Assembly: GCA_963556695.1 (NCBI GenBank)
Contig: CAUWAG010000003.1
Span: forward strand, 2,728,001 to 2,792,000
Direction of reading: 5' to 3'
Length of the DNA: 64,000 nt
From: Anthostomella pinea
Taxonomy: Eukaryota > Ascomycota > Sordariomycetes > Xylariales > Xylariaceae
Shown here: positions 1 through 8,869 of the stretch, in pieces
How positions within the stretch are numbered: the first letter of the stretch is position 1
Layout: every line of letters begins with the position of its first letter
Translations under genes and position numbers: made by a program
Notes under the pieces: generated by a model
Databases searched by the model: none
Seen by the model: only the letters and a program-made list of their open reading frames with translations
Told to the model about the DNA's origin: nothing

Positions 1-72
1 GACGCGCTGGCCCTAGAACATGAAGCACACAGACGCGACATTCTTGCCTTGACACTCGCAGAAGGCGAGTCA

Positions 73-534
73 TCAACTTCTCGAGCTTGGTAGAGAGTTG
101 AAGGTCAGAGCCCGGATCGGAGAAACCACGGACGTCATTGCCAACTTGGCTGACATGGACCGTCCATCCCCAGTTGACAGAGCCGTGCCCTTCATTGACA
201 CGCTCGACACCGCAACCTCCTCGTCTTCATCGTCGATGGAGCCCTCGAGGCGCCAGGGCAGCGATCGCAGGTGGTTTCTGGCCTTCTTGACATTGTCGAC
301 GAAGGCCTGGTTGATGCAGCGGAGGTCGCTCTCGTTGGGCACGGCCTGCTGGTCGTGGCCGCCGGCCTTGTTGCCGTCGGAGGAGGACCAGTAGTCGGTG
401 TGGTCGGCGTCCTGCTGCATGCTCTTCTGCTTGGCGGCGTAGCGCAGGTCAATTATGGTCTTCCACTCGCGGTCGTCGCGGTCGGCCGCCACGACGCGGA
501 TCCATTGCACCTGCAGCTCGTGCAGCACCTGCAT
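73..534 (-). pseudogene. Truncated hypothetical coding fragment
   Basis: An open minus-strand segment with coding-like composition covers the part reading ELQVQWIRVVAADRDDREW through to an acidic stretch containing DDEDEEVAVSSV. Downstream of that stretch the reading becomes low-complexity and non-coding in character. There is no convincing start or end, and I do not recognise a family. It has the same orientation as every other fragment in this flank. It is best read as an internal exon piece of a decayed or captured gene; the family is unknown. Confidence 0.35.
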
Positions 535-939
535 GGCATCGACCTCTTGTCGAACCCCTTGCAGATGGGCACCTTGGCAGGAGGGGTCTTCGTCGCCCGA
601 TGGAGGAGGGACGATCTCTCTGCCGTCACTTTCTACTGTTCAGTAGAACAGTACTTCAATGGTGGCTAACTGCTTAGCCAGTACGGTATCTTCGTTGATC
701 TGATCGTCCGCTGCATCGCACAACAGAAGTAAGCGGGACTGCTTTGGCGCTCGAGGTCCAGTAGGATGATCTGCCACTTTATCCTAGAGGCTAAAACCAT
801 CTAGCAGATCAGGTAAGAGATCCTTGACCGTCACTCTAAAAACCGAGTTCCATGAAGCGGAACTGTAGTCCTCGACTTCACACGACTATGAGCTGGAAGA
901 ACAGAAGTTAAACATTGGACCTGACTCACTCTGCTCGAT

Positions 940-1187
940 AGTTTTGAGTTCGAAAGTCTGCGCCGCTGGACAGGGTCGATGCAGAAGCTGGGACTCTCGC
1001 TGTCCATGATCGTACCGACGTCCTCTTCGTCCAACGAGGTGTCAGAACCGGCCAGTGACGCTTCCGTCGTTGTCGTGGCTGTCCCGGCGCAGGAGGCGGG
1101 ACCCGGCATGATGGATGTCGCCCCGTCCTTCGTTGCGAAGAAGAAAGAGGGAAATTCCTCCATGCCTGTACCAATCATTTCTTCCAC
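940..1187 (-). pseudogene. Ser/Thr/Asp-rich hypothetical fragment
   Basis: A minus-strand reading with a coding-like run (MEEFPSFFFATKDGATSIM, then LDEEDVGTIMDSESPSF and DPVQRRRLSNSKL) ends in unrelated sequence on both sides. No domain is recognised. The composition (acidic, serine-rich) suggests a disordered part of a regulatory protein. This is an inference from composition only. Confidence 0.3.
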
Positions 1188-1619
1188 TCAGTACTGCTAT
1201 TATGTTAGTAAACGTTCAAAAGAGGCTATAAGGGGAACACTCACGCTTTTCCCTTTCCCTTGCGGTCTCGGCTGCTGCTGTCGGAATGGCGCGCAAGCCA
1301 CTGTGGCGTTCAGGGAGGTGGCAGTGCAGCATTTTGGGGTCGCGAGTGACAAAGGAGATCTATCGATGGGGGAGAGAGTTGGGGTCCTCCTGCACGACAT
1401 ACCCAAGTTTCCGTGTCGCCATCCTACTGGCCCGGGTCGCCATACTACTGGCTTCCCGCCCACAGTTCGGGTCGTGGCTTGATATCGTATGACGTGGAAG
1501 GGGCAGGTTCCGTGCTTGTAGTCCGTTGGGCAGCAGCACCGTAGTACATCTGCCCCATCCCATTCCTAGCAGATCCTCCCCCATACACACATCACGTACT
1601 ATCAAGAATACACGGATAC

Positions 1620-1920
1620 CAACCATATGTTCGAACCACCATACACGCTCTTTGACAATTGGTGCCACTGCAGCTGGCACCGCTCTCGGGCGCGGCGGGG
1701 CTTTCTTCGTTGTCTGCCTCTGTCCATAATATCGACGCTGTCGATCGAGCAAGTTCATCGTTTCTTTGATGGACCAAGGGACAAGGCCAGGTTTGAAGTC
1801 GTTGCTGGTCTTGCCGTTGGTGGGAAGAAACCAATGCTCGTGGTGAGACAGCTGCTGCTGCTTCAAGAAGGATGCACAGACTCGGAAGCCAGCATCACGC
1901 ATGGTCGGGTCGGAGAGCTG
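1620..1920 (-). pseudogene. Hypothetical fragment with conserved-looking core
   Basis: The minus-strand reading SDPTMRDAGFRVCASFLKQQ, followed by HEHWFLPTNGKTSNDFKPGL and a basic Pro/Arg-rich tail, looks like real coding sequence. It loses its frame near 1620. I do not recognise the family. The piece is bounded by non-coding sequence on both sides and shares the minus orientation of its neighbours. Confidence 0.35.
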
Positions 1921-1952
1921 CTTGATGGCAGCCTCGGGGGTAGAGAAGGCAT

Positions 1953-2300
1953 TTACAGGTCTTCGGCATCCTCATCCGGACGACCTTCGGATCGCACCCT
2001 GCTCTTTCGCGATTTGGGATTTCGTCGCTCTCTTCGGCTAGCTACCCATCCATCGCTGTTGTCAGAATCATCACCTGACGCCGTTCCAAGCATGGGGCTA
2101 GCATGAGGACCTGGCCCTGGCGATGGACTTGCCACTTCTTCATCAGTCAATGCACCATTGCTGATAGACTGCTCTGCGGTGTTTAGGGATGGCATGTGTG
2201 CCTCTGTCGCTGACACCGGCGGTGCCAGTGAAATGACGGATTTCGAGATTGACGCCGATTTTCTTGTCGGACCTTCTGTCGTCGACCGGCTGTCTTCCAA
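1953..2300 (-). pseudogene. Ser/Pro-rich nuclear-type fragment
   Basis: About 115 codons are open on the minus strand, with a disordered, serine- and proline-rich composition (SPSPGPGPHASPMLGT). A basic tail follows (WVASRRERRNPKSRKSRVR). Basic clusters of this kind often serve as nuclear localisation signals, but no domain is visible. The two ends do not carry convincing start or stop signals, so I treat it as a fragment. Confidence 0.35.
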
Positions 2301-2374
2301 AGACCTAATGAGCGTTGACTCTGAACTCTTTGCCTACCGGGGTGGTCTGAGGACAAAGCAACGGGACAGGGCGG

Positions 2375-2569
2375 TCAGAGCAAGCATCGGACACTGCTTG
2401 CTTGAAATACGAGCCACAGCCCGGTGATGACTCGCAGCAGAGCTCGCTGTCGAACTAGACGTTCCTTCTCTTCCTTCTCTACCTTCTCGCAGACTTCCGG
2501 CGCTAGTGTCTTAAGCAGGCTTTTATTTGGCGGGCCCATGCCCTTCTCAAGCATACAAGCTATTCTCAA
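2375..2569 (-). pseudogene. Short helical fragment
   Basis: The minus-strand reading MLEKGMGPPNKSLLKTLAPE followed by VCEKVEKEEKERLVRQRALL is compatible with a charged helix or coiled coil. It is bounded by unrelated sequence on both sides. The family is unknown. Confidence 0.3.
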
Positions 2570-2670
2570 TCATCCATACCTCTGCTTCCACATCCTGCTG
2601 GCCATTTGCGAGGACCGTATTGTATATGTCTCTGGGGACTTGTCGGATGCCAGTTTGAAGGGTAACGGTC

Positions 2671-2928
2671 TTATCTTGCATCACCATGCCTGTGAGTCGG
2701 ATGTTTGCCTCCGGGTTTGGACCATCCTAGATACTCGGTAAAGTTGGCTGGGCCAAACCGCTGGTGCAAAGCGCTGGATATCTCGACCGCGGCGTCGATC
2801 TCTCCTTGTGGCTTGAGCTTGTACAGTCCCTCGTAGCAGGCCGACATGATTTCGGACAGATATTTGGTAAGACTCAGGGTTCGAATTTCTTGTCGGAAGG
2901 TGTCCCGAGTCATGACAGCGGGACACAT
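2671..2928 (-). pseudogene. Hypothetical globular fragment
   Basis: The minus-strand reading TRDTFRQEIRTLSLTKYLSE, followed by IMSACYEGLYKLKPQGEIDA and HQRFGPANFTEYLG, looks like folded-domain coding sequence. A competing frame over the same bases is less protein-like. I do not recognise the family. A link to the transcription-factor-like piece just upstream (2951-3649) is possible because both share orientation, but I cannot show it. Confidence 0.35.
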
Positions 2929-2950
2929 AACCGGCTGTCAAAAATACCCC

Positions 2951-3649
2951 TCAGGGAACTCCAGGCTGCAGAGTGATCCTCTGCCTTGATATCTTACTCA
3001 CACTAGCTGCCTGTCGCCCATCCAACAAGGCTCGCAAAGTTGACACTTTCCCTACCACGGCCTGCCCTTGATTGGGAATAAGGGGAAAATAAGGGGAAAT
3101 AAGGGGAAAAATAGGGAATAAGTGGGAATAAGTAGGAGCAAGTGGGAATAAGTAGGGAATAAGTGGGAATAAGAGGGTAAAGGGCAATGAGAAAATAAGG
3201 GGAAACAGCGGGGAATAGCAGGGGAATAAGGGGGGACGTAATCGAACAAAATAAACCAGGGGAAGGCTGTGGTAAGCGACAGTATGAAATATGCGGGCCT
3301 CGATGAAGGGACGACAGGCAGCTCGTGGTGAATGCAATCGAAGATGCGGGAGCTCATCGTGTACGGCGTATCGAGGAATTCCTGGTTGGATCTGAACGGT
3401 TCCGCAGAGCAGGGTCTTGAGAACAAGAACCAGTTCGGGCTGCTTCCCACGCTGAGAACCATCTGGATTTGCTGCTTTGACCGCACCTGAGCCATACAGA
3501 TTTAGTGCGCGAGCACATCCGTCGGCAGACTCAGCATCCCATGCAGCATCATCGGCAGGGAGAGGGTTTCTAATCTCAAAGGCGTTAAAGAGAGGCTCTC
3601 TGTCGAAACAGAGGCCACGCGCAACATCCTCGAGATAGATCATGTGCAT
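2951..3649 (-). pseudogene. Fungal transcription-factor-like fragment with a purine-rich repeat
   Basis: The first ~70 codons on the minus strand contain FEIRNPLPADDAAWDAESAD. This resembles the 'EI.LPLPA..LWEA.SA.EW' stretch seen in fungal-specific transcription factor domains of C2H2 and Zn2Cys6 regulators. The frame then runs into the low-complexity tract at 3069-3235, where it gives an implausible Phe/Pro/Leu-rich peptide. I therefore see a regulator fragment joined to non-coding sequence, not an intact gene. The family call is a weak pattern match. Confidence 0.35.
3069..3235 (+). repeat. Purine-rich minisatellite (gggaataagg-type units)
   Basis: About 165 bp consist almost only of G and A with scattered T, built from degenerate 9-12-bp units such as GGGAATAAGTG and GGGAAATAAG. 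The strand asymmetry is extreme. Such tracts can form triplex or G-quadruplex-like structures; this is inferred from composition. Confidence 0.8.
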
Positions 3650-4069
3650 CAGCCATATAAGTCCCTGCTCTGCATGGCTTTACCCGGCCCTGTCTCACCG
3701 ACGAATACCAGGATCCGCGACTTATGGTATAGGTGAGAGAACTCTTGCCTGCAGCGGCCGACGCTTAAAAGCAGAGTAACGACTGACATACACTGCTGAT
3801 GAACGGGCAGGTTGCGCCTCGACTTCAGGATAACTTACCGAAGGACCGATGCGAATGCGGCTGGCCCCTAAATGGGTTATTGTCACCACTATCACCCTCC
3901 CAAGCCTTCTTCGCAGTGGTCTCGCGACGCCTGAAATGCTGCAACGGAGAGCTGCTGGTTTGGCATAAGAATACTTGCCTCCACCAATGAACTCGGAGTT
4001 CTTGGCCAACGTATCCCTCTGCCATGTTTCCCTGTCGCTGGTACTTGTATCATGCCTCTTGAATGGCGT

Positions 4070-4396
4070 TTACGCGTCGTCCTCCTGCTGCTGCTCCGGC
4101 TCAGGTGCACTCGAGGCGATGCCGTGTAAACGCTGCATGGGCAAGGAAGAACGTGGCGTATCCGGGCACCACGGGTTGCCAACTCGGCTCTCCGGGCATC
4201 ACGGGTTGCGAGCATACTTGAGTGCGTTGGCTGAGAATCCGTAGCCCATGCCGTTCAGTTGCTCCGTGATGAGCTGCCACTGCGCACCTGTCGGCTTCAT
4301 GACTGCAAAGGTGGCCACGAGGATATCATGGTGCGTCTCCTCGCCCCAGGAGGTGTATTTTCCTGCAGGCATCGTGGTGCAGGGCCGGTGGGACAT
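4070..4396 (-). pseudogene. Small Myb/SANT-like protein with a motif-bearing intron
   Basis: An ATG at 4396 opens a 59-codon exon reading GEETHHDILVATFAVMKPTG, then QWQLITEQLNGMGYGFSANA. It resembles the small fungal proteins of the type 'D.DLL.AI......W..I...M...Y.FT..AL..H'. A canonical donor (GTATGC, 4217) and acceptor (GCAG, 4133) define an 85-bp intron that contains two copies of the CCGGGCATCACGGGTTGCC motif. After the acceptor, one frame gives a natural-looking acidic C-terminus (EPEQQQEDDA, stop at 4070). The splice phase would instead select another frame, so either the boundary differs or a 1-nt lesion is present. Confidence 0.45.
4161..4210 (+). repeat. Dispersed 30-bp motif, paired copies 1-2
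   Basis: Two copies of TCCGGGCATCACGGGTTGC (one with CACC for CATC) start at 4161 and 4191, exactly 30 bp apart. Both lie within the intron 4133-4217 of the minus-strand small gene. Confidence 0.85.
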
Positions 4397-4474
4397 AGCA
4401 ACGATGTGATGTCTTGGAAGGTACGAATGTTCGAGGTGTAGTAGGCAAATATCGAGGAAGAATCAACTTGAATG

Positions 4475-4500
4475 TCCGGGCATCACGGGTTGCCAACCTG
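4475..4500 (+). repeat. Dispersed 30-bp motif, copy 3
   Basis: This copy reads TCCGGGCATCACGGGTTGCC followed by AACCTG. It sits at the 3' edge of the minus-strand exon 4512-4631 and upstream of the ATG at 4396. Confidence 0.85.
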
Positions 4501-4511
4501 GACTTGGGTGC

Positions 4512-4631
4512 TTGGAGGAGGCACGGGGCAGCTGCTCTAGCTTGATAGCATCTCGTTTCTTGTCGTCATCGTCATCTTCGTCCTTGGTTAGGTCGATCAG
4601 CTCGCTCTGCGCTCGCGACGTCTCGTCAGCG
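4512..4631 (-). pseudogene. Acidic exon fragment (SELIDLTKDEDDDDDKK)
   Basis: Reading on the minus strand, a branch-point-like CTAAC and a GCAG acceptor (about 4632) precede an exon encoding ADETSRAQSELIDLTK, then DEDDDDDKKRDAIKLEQLP. The composition is that of a nuclear, disordered linker. 'IDLT' next to acidic residues resembles SUMO-interacting motifs, which is suggestive only. The intron in front of it carries motif copies 4 and 5. Confidence 0.45.
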
Positions 4632-4664
4632 CTGCGACCAGAGACGGTTAGGGTGCGGGCACTC

Positions 4665-4718
4665 TCCGGGCGTCACGGGTTGCCAACTTGGATTTCCGGG
4701 CATCACGGGATGCCAACG
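4665..4718 (+). repeat. Dispersed 30-bp motif, paired copies 4-5
   Basis: Two copies start at 4665 (CGTCACGGG variant) and 4695 (ending GGGATGCC), again 30 bp apart. They lie upstream of the splice acceptor at about 4632 on the minus strand, so they are inside an intron of the fragment there. Confidence 0.85.
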
Positions 4719-4877
4719 TCGGATGCTGATGTCACCCTGTCCGGGTGCCTTGAACTTGACCCCGTCGTGGCGGCCAACTTAGAGTTTCAGCGTCTTCACG
4801 CATGAGAACCCGGTCTATGTATAAAGGTTAGCAGGAGATAATCGGCATGCGTATGACAGTTAAAGTGAAAAACTTAC

Positions 4878-5022
4878 CTCGACGCCGCAAAGTCGGCCAT
4901 TGATCTTGGCCCGGCAGAACTTCTCGCCCGGCCCGATGAAGTATTTGCCGTCATCGGCCTTTGGCCATTCGCCTAGCCAGTTCGCTCGGAACTCCATAGC
5001 CTTGTACTCGTGGTAGGGTGGG
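4878..5022 (-). pseudogene. Isolated exon with canonical donor
   Basis: The exon reads YHEYKAMEFRANWLGEWP, KADDGKYFIGPGEKFCRAKI and NGRLCGVE, followed directly by the donor GTAAGTTTTT (4877). The next acceptor candidate (TACATAG, near 4815) has a CTAAC branch point 13 bases before it. The exon is open and coding-like, but what follows quickly hits stops. I do not recognise the family. Confidence 0.45.
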
Positions 5023-5047
5023 TCCGGGCATCACGGGGTGCCAGTTA
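5023..5047 (+). repeat. Dispersed motif, copy 6
   Basis: TCCGGGCATCACGGGGTGCC abuts the 5' edge of the exon 4878-5022 on the minus strand. In the exon's own frame it introduces a stop, so the coding part begins inside or just after the motif. Confidence 0.8.
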
Positions 5048-5149
5048 GGGTCGTTGGCGGGCATATCGGGTTCCTTTAACCATGTATCGTTCGATTCTTC
5101 CCTCCTAGGCTTCCAATCAGCCTTCTCATCTCATCTGCCGCTTCCTGGC

Positions 5150-5330
5150 CCGATGTCCGGGTGCTCCAGAATGTTGATGATCTCGTACGGCTCAATCGCA
5201 TAGCCAGTTGCAAGTCAGAGCTCCAGACCGAGCTCCATGCTGAAGGCGTGCTCTTCAGCGTTGCCAGTCTGGCTGAGGTTGGTGCCGAAGCCGAGGCGCT
5301 CCTGAAGGAGGCGATTAAGCCACTGCAGAA
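5150..5330 (-). pseudogene. Short coding-like pieces, unrecognised
   Basis: Two minus-strand snippets look coding: LLQERLGFGTNLSQTGNAEE and, separated by a stop, YAIEPYEIINILEHPDIG. They are too short to assign. They match the fragment character of the flank. Confidence 0.25.
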
Positions 5331-5477
5331 CCCATGGTCAGCATTTACTCTTTTTGGACGGTATGAAGGATATAGGAGTGTGATAGACCGTCTCTAGAAC
5401 TACAAGTCCATTGAGCTAGAAACCGAACTGCAAGGAAAAATCAAATAGGGGAAGGACAAGAGCTGGACGTTACTCAC

Positions 5478-5525
5478 CTCGTCCCTAGCACATGTGACGC
5501 CAAAGACGTCAACGTAGCCAGGGGA
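5478..5525 (-). pseudogene. Short exon remnant with GTGAGT donor
   Basis: GYVDVFGVTCARDE on the minus strand is followed by a canonical GTGAGTAACG donor. It lies 30-60 bp downstream (minus sense) of motif copies 7-8. Confidence 0.35.
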
Positions 5526-5551
5526 TCACGATGTGATCATCCGCGATTCTT

Positions 5552-5612
5552 CCCGGGCGTCACGGGTTGTCAGCTTAGTTCATCCCGGGCATCACGGGTT
5601 GCCAACTTGGCA
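5552..5612 (+). repeat. Dispersed motif, paired copies 7-8
   Basis: CCCGGGCGTCACGGGTTG at 5552 and CCCGGGCATCACGGGTTGCC at 5584 are 32 bp apart, in the same orientation as all other copies. Confidence 0.85.
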
Positions 5613-5757
5613 GTTTTCGGGTAATCAAAACGACACCCCCGGAGAACCAGTCCTTCCCCAAGCCACAGTACCATCCCAAGCAGGGGCGTGGTTGAAGAGA
5701 AAGCTGGATCCTTGTTAGCTTCTTCCACATCATTCGAGGCTCGTTGCATGCACATAC

Positions 5758-5945
5758 CTGACGCTCTCTCCGTGGTGAGTGCGGCGAATAGCCCTCTTCG
5801 GTGATGTCTGCTGCCTTTGAGGCACGCTTGCGCTTCTTGTAGGGACTGGCGGGTGTCGAGATATTAGCTCCGCTCGCCTTACCTTCCTCGACATCAGTAG
5901 CAGTGCTCTTTCGCTTGCGGGTTGCCTTGGTGTCACGCCACTGGA
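5758..5945 (-). pseudogene. Lys/Arg-rich nuclear-type exon fragment
   Basis: The minus strand reads RDTKATRKRKSTATDVEEGK, then ISTPASPYKKRKRASKAADI and EEGYSPHSPRRERQ, ending at a GTATGTG donor (5757). The KKRKR cluster and SP sites suggest a nuclear phosphoprotein. It resembles, in type only, the basic fragments at 7936-8116 and 57410-57557. The parent gene is unknown. Confidence 0.4.
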
Positions 5946-6049
5946 AGACAGCCCCACAGCTCCAGGGGTCAACCCCTATATGTGCCAGATCATGTCACCT
6001 AGCTAGCTTCATAGTTTCCTTCCTTTTTCACGTACAACCAAAAAGTCAT

Positions 6050-6240
6050 TTCTGGAGTCACCAGCAGTCGAACTGTGACACATGGGCTTGGGCGTCTTTT
6101 CGTCCTCCATGGGGACCGCCATCTGAAGCTGTTCTGCGATGCCGTCGTTATCGTTGAGATCGACATCCGCGTTGTTGGGTTTGGCGTCTGGCACTCGGAT
6201 CTTATCGTCTTCTTGCGGGGCGACATCTTTCTTGAGGCTT
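6050..6240 (-). pseudogene. Acidic hypothetical fragment
   Basis: The minus strand reads KKDVAPQEDDKIRVPDAKPN, then DVDLNDNDGIAEQLQMAVPM and EDEKTPKPM. It is coding-like and disordered in character. Upstream (6241-6420) a different frame reads LGGDATKILDESGLSRIVV, so at least two unrelated pieces may be joined here. Confidence 0.35.
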
Positions 6241-6435
6241 CGCCTTCTCGGCGCTCTTCCCGGGACGGGCAGCAATACCGCGAGGGAAACGTATCGCGTT
6301 GTCGCCAAGCAGCACCGTGTTCGTCACGACGATCCGGCTGAGACCGCTCTCGTCCAGGATTTTGGTGGCGTCTCCGCCAAGTACGCTTTAGGCCAGACGG
6401 TGGCAGTTGTCACGAGCCGATGGTGGACGACTCAC

Positions 6436-6729
6436 ATTAAGCCGGTAATCCACAGAATGCAAGCAACCTGGAGGGCTACCTTTCGAGGGTACTTGTCGGC
6501 AATGAAAGAGCTTGCGAGAGAACCTATCCACGAAGTCAGACTGAGCTATCCTCAAAGCTAGGAGATGTTCGCGCGCGGGTGTGAGACTTACCGACAAGAG
6601 AGCCAGCGGGCATGGAGGCAGTAATGCCGCCTTGTTGGTATGAGACCGGGTTGCCGAAGTATCGCTTGTAAGCCTGGGTTCCAGGGACACCGCTCATGGA
6701 ACTGATGTCAAAGCCGAATAGTCCGTCAC
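6436..6729 (-). pseudogene. MFS sugar transporter, two intact exons (N-terminal part)
   Basis: Exon A (6592-6729) encodes GDGLFGFDISSMSGVPGTQ and QQGGITASMPAGSLVG, the region around the first membrane segments of fungal hexose/monosaccharide transporters. It ends at GTAAGT (6591). After an intron ending in GATAG (6524), exon B (6436-6523) encodes SLASSFIADKYPRKVALQVA and ends at GTGAGT. Splicing preserves the frame exactly. Both outer neighbours are unrelated sequence, so the rest of the ~500-residue protein is missing. The fragment at 63203-63525 carries the equivalent of exon B plus the next exon. Confidence 0.7.
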
Positions 6730-6939
6730 CTAGGTAGACAAGTATTAGTCGTCGCGCCAGGCACACCTTTCCAACTGGAGGTGCCCACGAAATCGGTGGC
6801 GAGACGACGAAGACGAAAGCGATGCCGGAAACTCCAGTTGTGAGATATCGCGGACGTTATTCATCATCTGCTCTCGTGCCACAGCCCGTTCCTCATATGA
6901 TCGCTGAGGCTGACGCCGGCTCGCACCGATTGAGAGTCT

Positions 6940-7203
6940 CAACCTGGGGCTCTTCGTCGTCCTGAGGGCTGCGACACTGTCCAATCGGCTAGGATGGACT
7001 CGCCGGATGTGCTCGTTAAGATTCTCCAGCCGAGTGAAGCCCTTGCCGGAGTGTCGCTTGCAGCTGACGTGCGGGCAGCTGAGAGGCTTCTTGGGACCGC
7101 CGGGCTTGCCGTGGACCTCTCGCTCGTATCGCGGTAGGCATCCCGAATTGGTTGCGCAGTTGTCCGGGCGGTCGTTCTTGTCCATGTGCTTGCTGTTGTG
7201 CAT
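6940..7203 (-). pseudogene. C2H2 zinc-finger/coiled-coil family, copy 1
   Basis: The minus strand reads KPLSCPHVSCKRHSGKGFTR followed by LENLNEHIRRVHPSRLDSVA. This is a C2H2-type finger (Cys-Cys, then His...His in NEHIRRVH) of the kind found in fungal regulators. The nucleotide sequence at 6990-7110 is closely similar to 9730-9790 and 62030-62150. An upstream ATG (7203) exists in frame, but the sequence before the finger is not recognisable. It is one of five partial copies in the window. Confidence 0.6.
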
Positions 7204-7312
7204 CGAATCAGCCCGCTGTTACTTAGGTAGTCATGATTACTGAATACACTTACTTCCATTCGCAACCCGAGCCTGGTCCTCCCGCTGGCGCTTCTGCTCC
7301 AGTCATGGGAGA

Positions 7313-7440
7313 TCATGAGCGTCTGTCCGATCTACGATAGTCGTCCCGGCTGCGAGACTGGCTCCGTGGAGAGTATGAAGTCTTATCTTCCTCTCCCTCA
7401 ACCATCGCCATCAGTGCCCTCTCGCCTACCACCCCTAAAT
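7313..7440 (-). pseudogene. SR-like short fragment
   Basis: The minus strand reads ALMAMVEGEEDKTSYSPRSQ and SRSRDDYRRSDRRS. The Arg/Ser-rich composition is compatible with the tail of an RNA-binding protein. It is too short for assignment. Confidence 0.25.
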
Positions 7441-7815
7441 GCCGTCTAAGGTCGTGCAGGACCCGGAAGTACCAAATGAATGGTTTGTTGTTGGGGGTAT
7501 CTCGTGAATCAACCAATCTTCGAACGCTGTTTCGACGGTGGCCCGAACGACCTGGACTCCTCGACAACCGCGTCTGAAGCACCCTGCGGGATCAGGCCAG
7601 ATGTCGAGGGCATCGAATTCTCGTTGCGGCAGTGTCTTCGCCCGGTCCCTCACGTGCGAATCTGCCACCTCGTCGCCAACATCGTGGATTACGACCAGAT
7701 ACGGGTCCTCTGCGTCGATCAGATGATGCACTCTTGGTTGGGAGAACGCACTCGGTCGAGCCTCCTGCAAATAAGCCAGTGTGCGCTTGTGTAGGGTCTT
7801 CGCTATCATCTTCAA
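7435..7815 (-). pseudogene. Hypothetical fragment (YLVVIHDVGDEV)
   Basis: About 126 codons are open on the minus strand, with coding-like stretches AYLQEARPSAFSQPRVHHLI, DAEDPYLVVIHDVGDEVADS and EFDALDIWPDPAGCFRRGC. It begins and ends in unrelated sequence. No family is recognised. Confidence 0.4.
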
Positions 7816-7935
7816 CGGAACCGGGCTGATCGTCCCAGAGATGGTTACGGTTGGCCGAGTTGGCGCTGTGTGAAAGTTCAGAAAAAGGATACATCGAAGA
7901 GAAGAAAAATCAGTTCCGGTTGGATGTGTACTTAC

Positions 7936-8116
7936 TTGTCGCTGGTCTTGCTGCCTCGGGTCTTCTTAGGCGCGGGAACCTCAACGACCTGCTCCGCAGC
8001 CTTACGCTTTCGGGCTGCGGGTGCAGCGCCTCCCTTGGCAGCGGCAGTGGCAGTGGTTTTCGTCGGGGTGCCGCCAGTGGTCTTCTCCTTGCGCGTGATC
8101 TTCTGGGTCAACTTGG
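7936..8116 (-). pseudogene. Lysine-rich nuclear protein fragment, copy 1
   Basis: An AACAG acceptor (8117) is followed by an exon encoding KLTQKITRKEKTTGGTPTKT, AAPAARKRKAAEQVVEVPAP and KKTRGSKTSDK, then a GTAAGTACAC donor (7935). The same exon, more decayed, occurs at about 57410-57557 with near-colinear nucleotide similarity. Motif copy 9 lies immediately before the acceptor, inside the intron. The composition suggests a chromatin or nucleolar protein; the family is unknown. Confidence 0.5.
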
Positions 8117-8120
8117 CTGT

Positions 8121-8146
8121 TCCGGGCATCACGGGTTGCCCATTTG
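8121..8146 (+). repeat. Dispersed motif, copy 9
   Basis: TCCGGGCATCACGGGTTGCC starts 4 bp beyond the splice acceptor at 8117 (minus sense), so it forms the 3' end of an intron. Confidence 0.85.
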
Positions 8147-8149
8147 GTT

Positions 8150-8350
8150 GTTATGGGTATAGGTCGCTTGGAGCAAGGCCATCACGGCCGGCCACTCCTC
8201 CAACATGGGAAGAGCGACGTCCACAATGGCCTGTAGAAGGTCATCCCCGGACTTCACGGGCTGCCCACTTGGGTATTCGAGAGAGTGCCGGAGCTGCGGC
8301 AACTTCCTATTCATCAAGCCTCTAGAACACTCGCTGTGAGAAGCGTTCAA
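8150..8350 (-). pseudogene. Hypothetical fragment containing a coding motif copy (SGQPVKSGDDLL)
   Basis: The minus strand reads NRKLPQLRHSLEYPSGQPVK, SGDDLLQAIVDVALPMLEEW and AVMALLQAT. The motif variant at 8245-8272 is translated here as PSGQPVKSG. A diverged duplicate with the same start (SGDPLQAIMSV) lies at 8690-8840. Family unknown. Confidence 0.4.
8245..8272 (+). repeat. Dispersed motif, diverged copy 10
   Basis: CCCGGACTTCACGGGCTGCC followed by CACTTGGG matches the motif with several substitutions. Here it is part of an open minus-strand reading frame, not an intron. Confidence 0.7.
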
Positions 8351-8425
8351 ACTCCCGGCGTAACACCTGCACCGGAATGTTGCCGGCCTGGCCGTTAAGG
8401 GCTTGCCTCATGCCGTTCATGAGCG

Positions 8426-8662
8426 TTGGGGGATGGCAGACTGGTTTTCTCTCACAAAGATGAGATCGTCATCCTGATCGTCCTTGGCGGGCTTGACCTC
8501 TTCCTTCTTGACCATGGGTTTGACGTCCTCGTCGTCATCATCATCAATGACCACGACTTCGGGGCTGTCAAGATCCATAGGTTCTCCATCCAAGTTCTTC
8601 CGGGCATCACGGGTTGCCAGGTTGTTCCTGGGTATCGTGAATATTTGGCTTCTCGGTAAGAT
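8426..8662 (-). pseudogene. Acidic exon fragment (VVVIDDDDDEDVKP)
   Basis: The minus strand reads DGEPMDLDSPEVVVIDDDDD, EDVKPMVKKEEVKPAKDDQD and LIFVRENQSAIPQRS, then stops. The acidic run and VKxE-type lysine sites (VKPM, VKKEE, VKPA) suggest a nuclear protein. The piece begins within motif copy 11. Confidence 0.4.
8599..8622 (+). repeat. Dispersed motif, copy 11
   Basis: TCCGGGCATCACGGGTTGCC marks the 5' boundary (minus sense) of the acidic fragment 8426-8600. Confidence 0.85.
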
Positions 8663-8689
8663 AGGTCGTGTCTAGATGGGTGAACTGTG

Positions 8690-8840
8690 ACGCGAACTGG
8701 AGAATCGTCTTCGCCAAAGGACTGTTGTAGTTCTTGGTCATCAACTGGTATCGTAGAGCGTTGAAGAGGACTGGCTGCCCGCTCCTCCCACAGTGACGCT
8801 CATGATGGCCTGCAGAGGGTCCCCAGACATCACGGGTAGC
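8690..8840 (-). pseudogene. Duplicate of the 8150-8350 fragment, frameshifted
   Basis: One frame gives VMSGDPLQAIMSVTVGGAG. After a shift the next frame reads PVLFNALRYQLMTKNYNSPL and AKTILQFASQFTHLDTTYL. The start is similar to 8150-8265 at the nucleotide level (GGCCTGCAGAGGG against GGCCTGTAGAAGG). The family is unrecognised. Confidence 0.35.
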
Positions 8841-8868
8841 TATTCCCGGGCATCACGGATTGCCAGGC
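8822..8868 (+). repeat. Dispersed motif, paired copies 12-13
   Basis: CCCAGACATCACGGGTAGC (8822) and CCCGGGCATCACGGATTGCC (8845) are 23 bp apart. The first is degenerate. Confidence 0.7.
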
Positions 8869-8869
8869 C

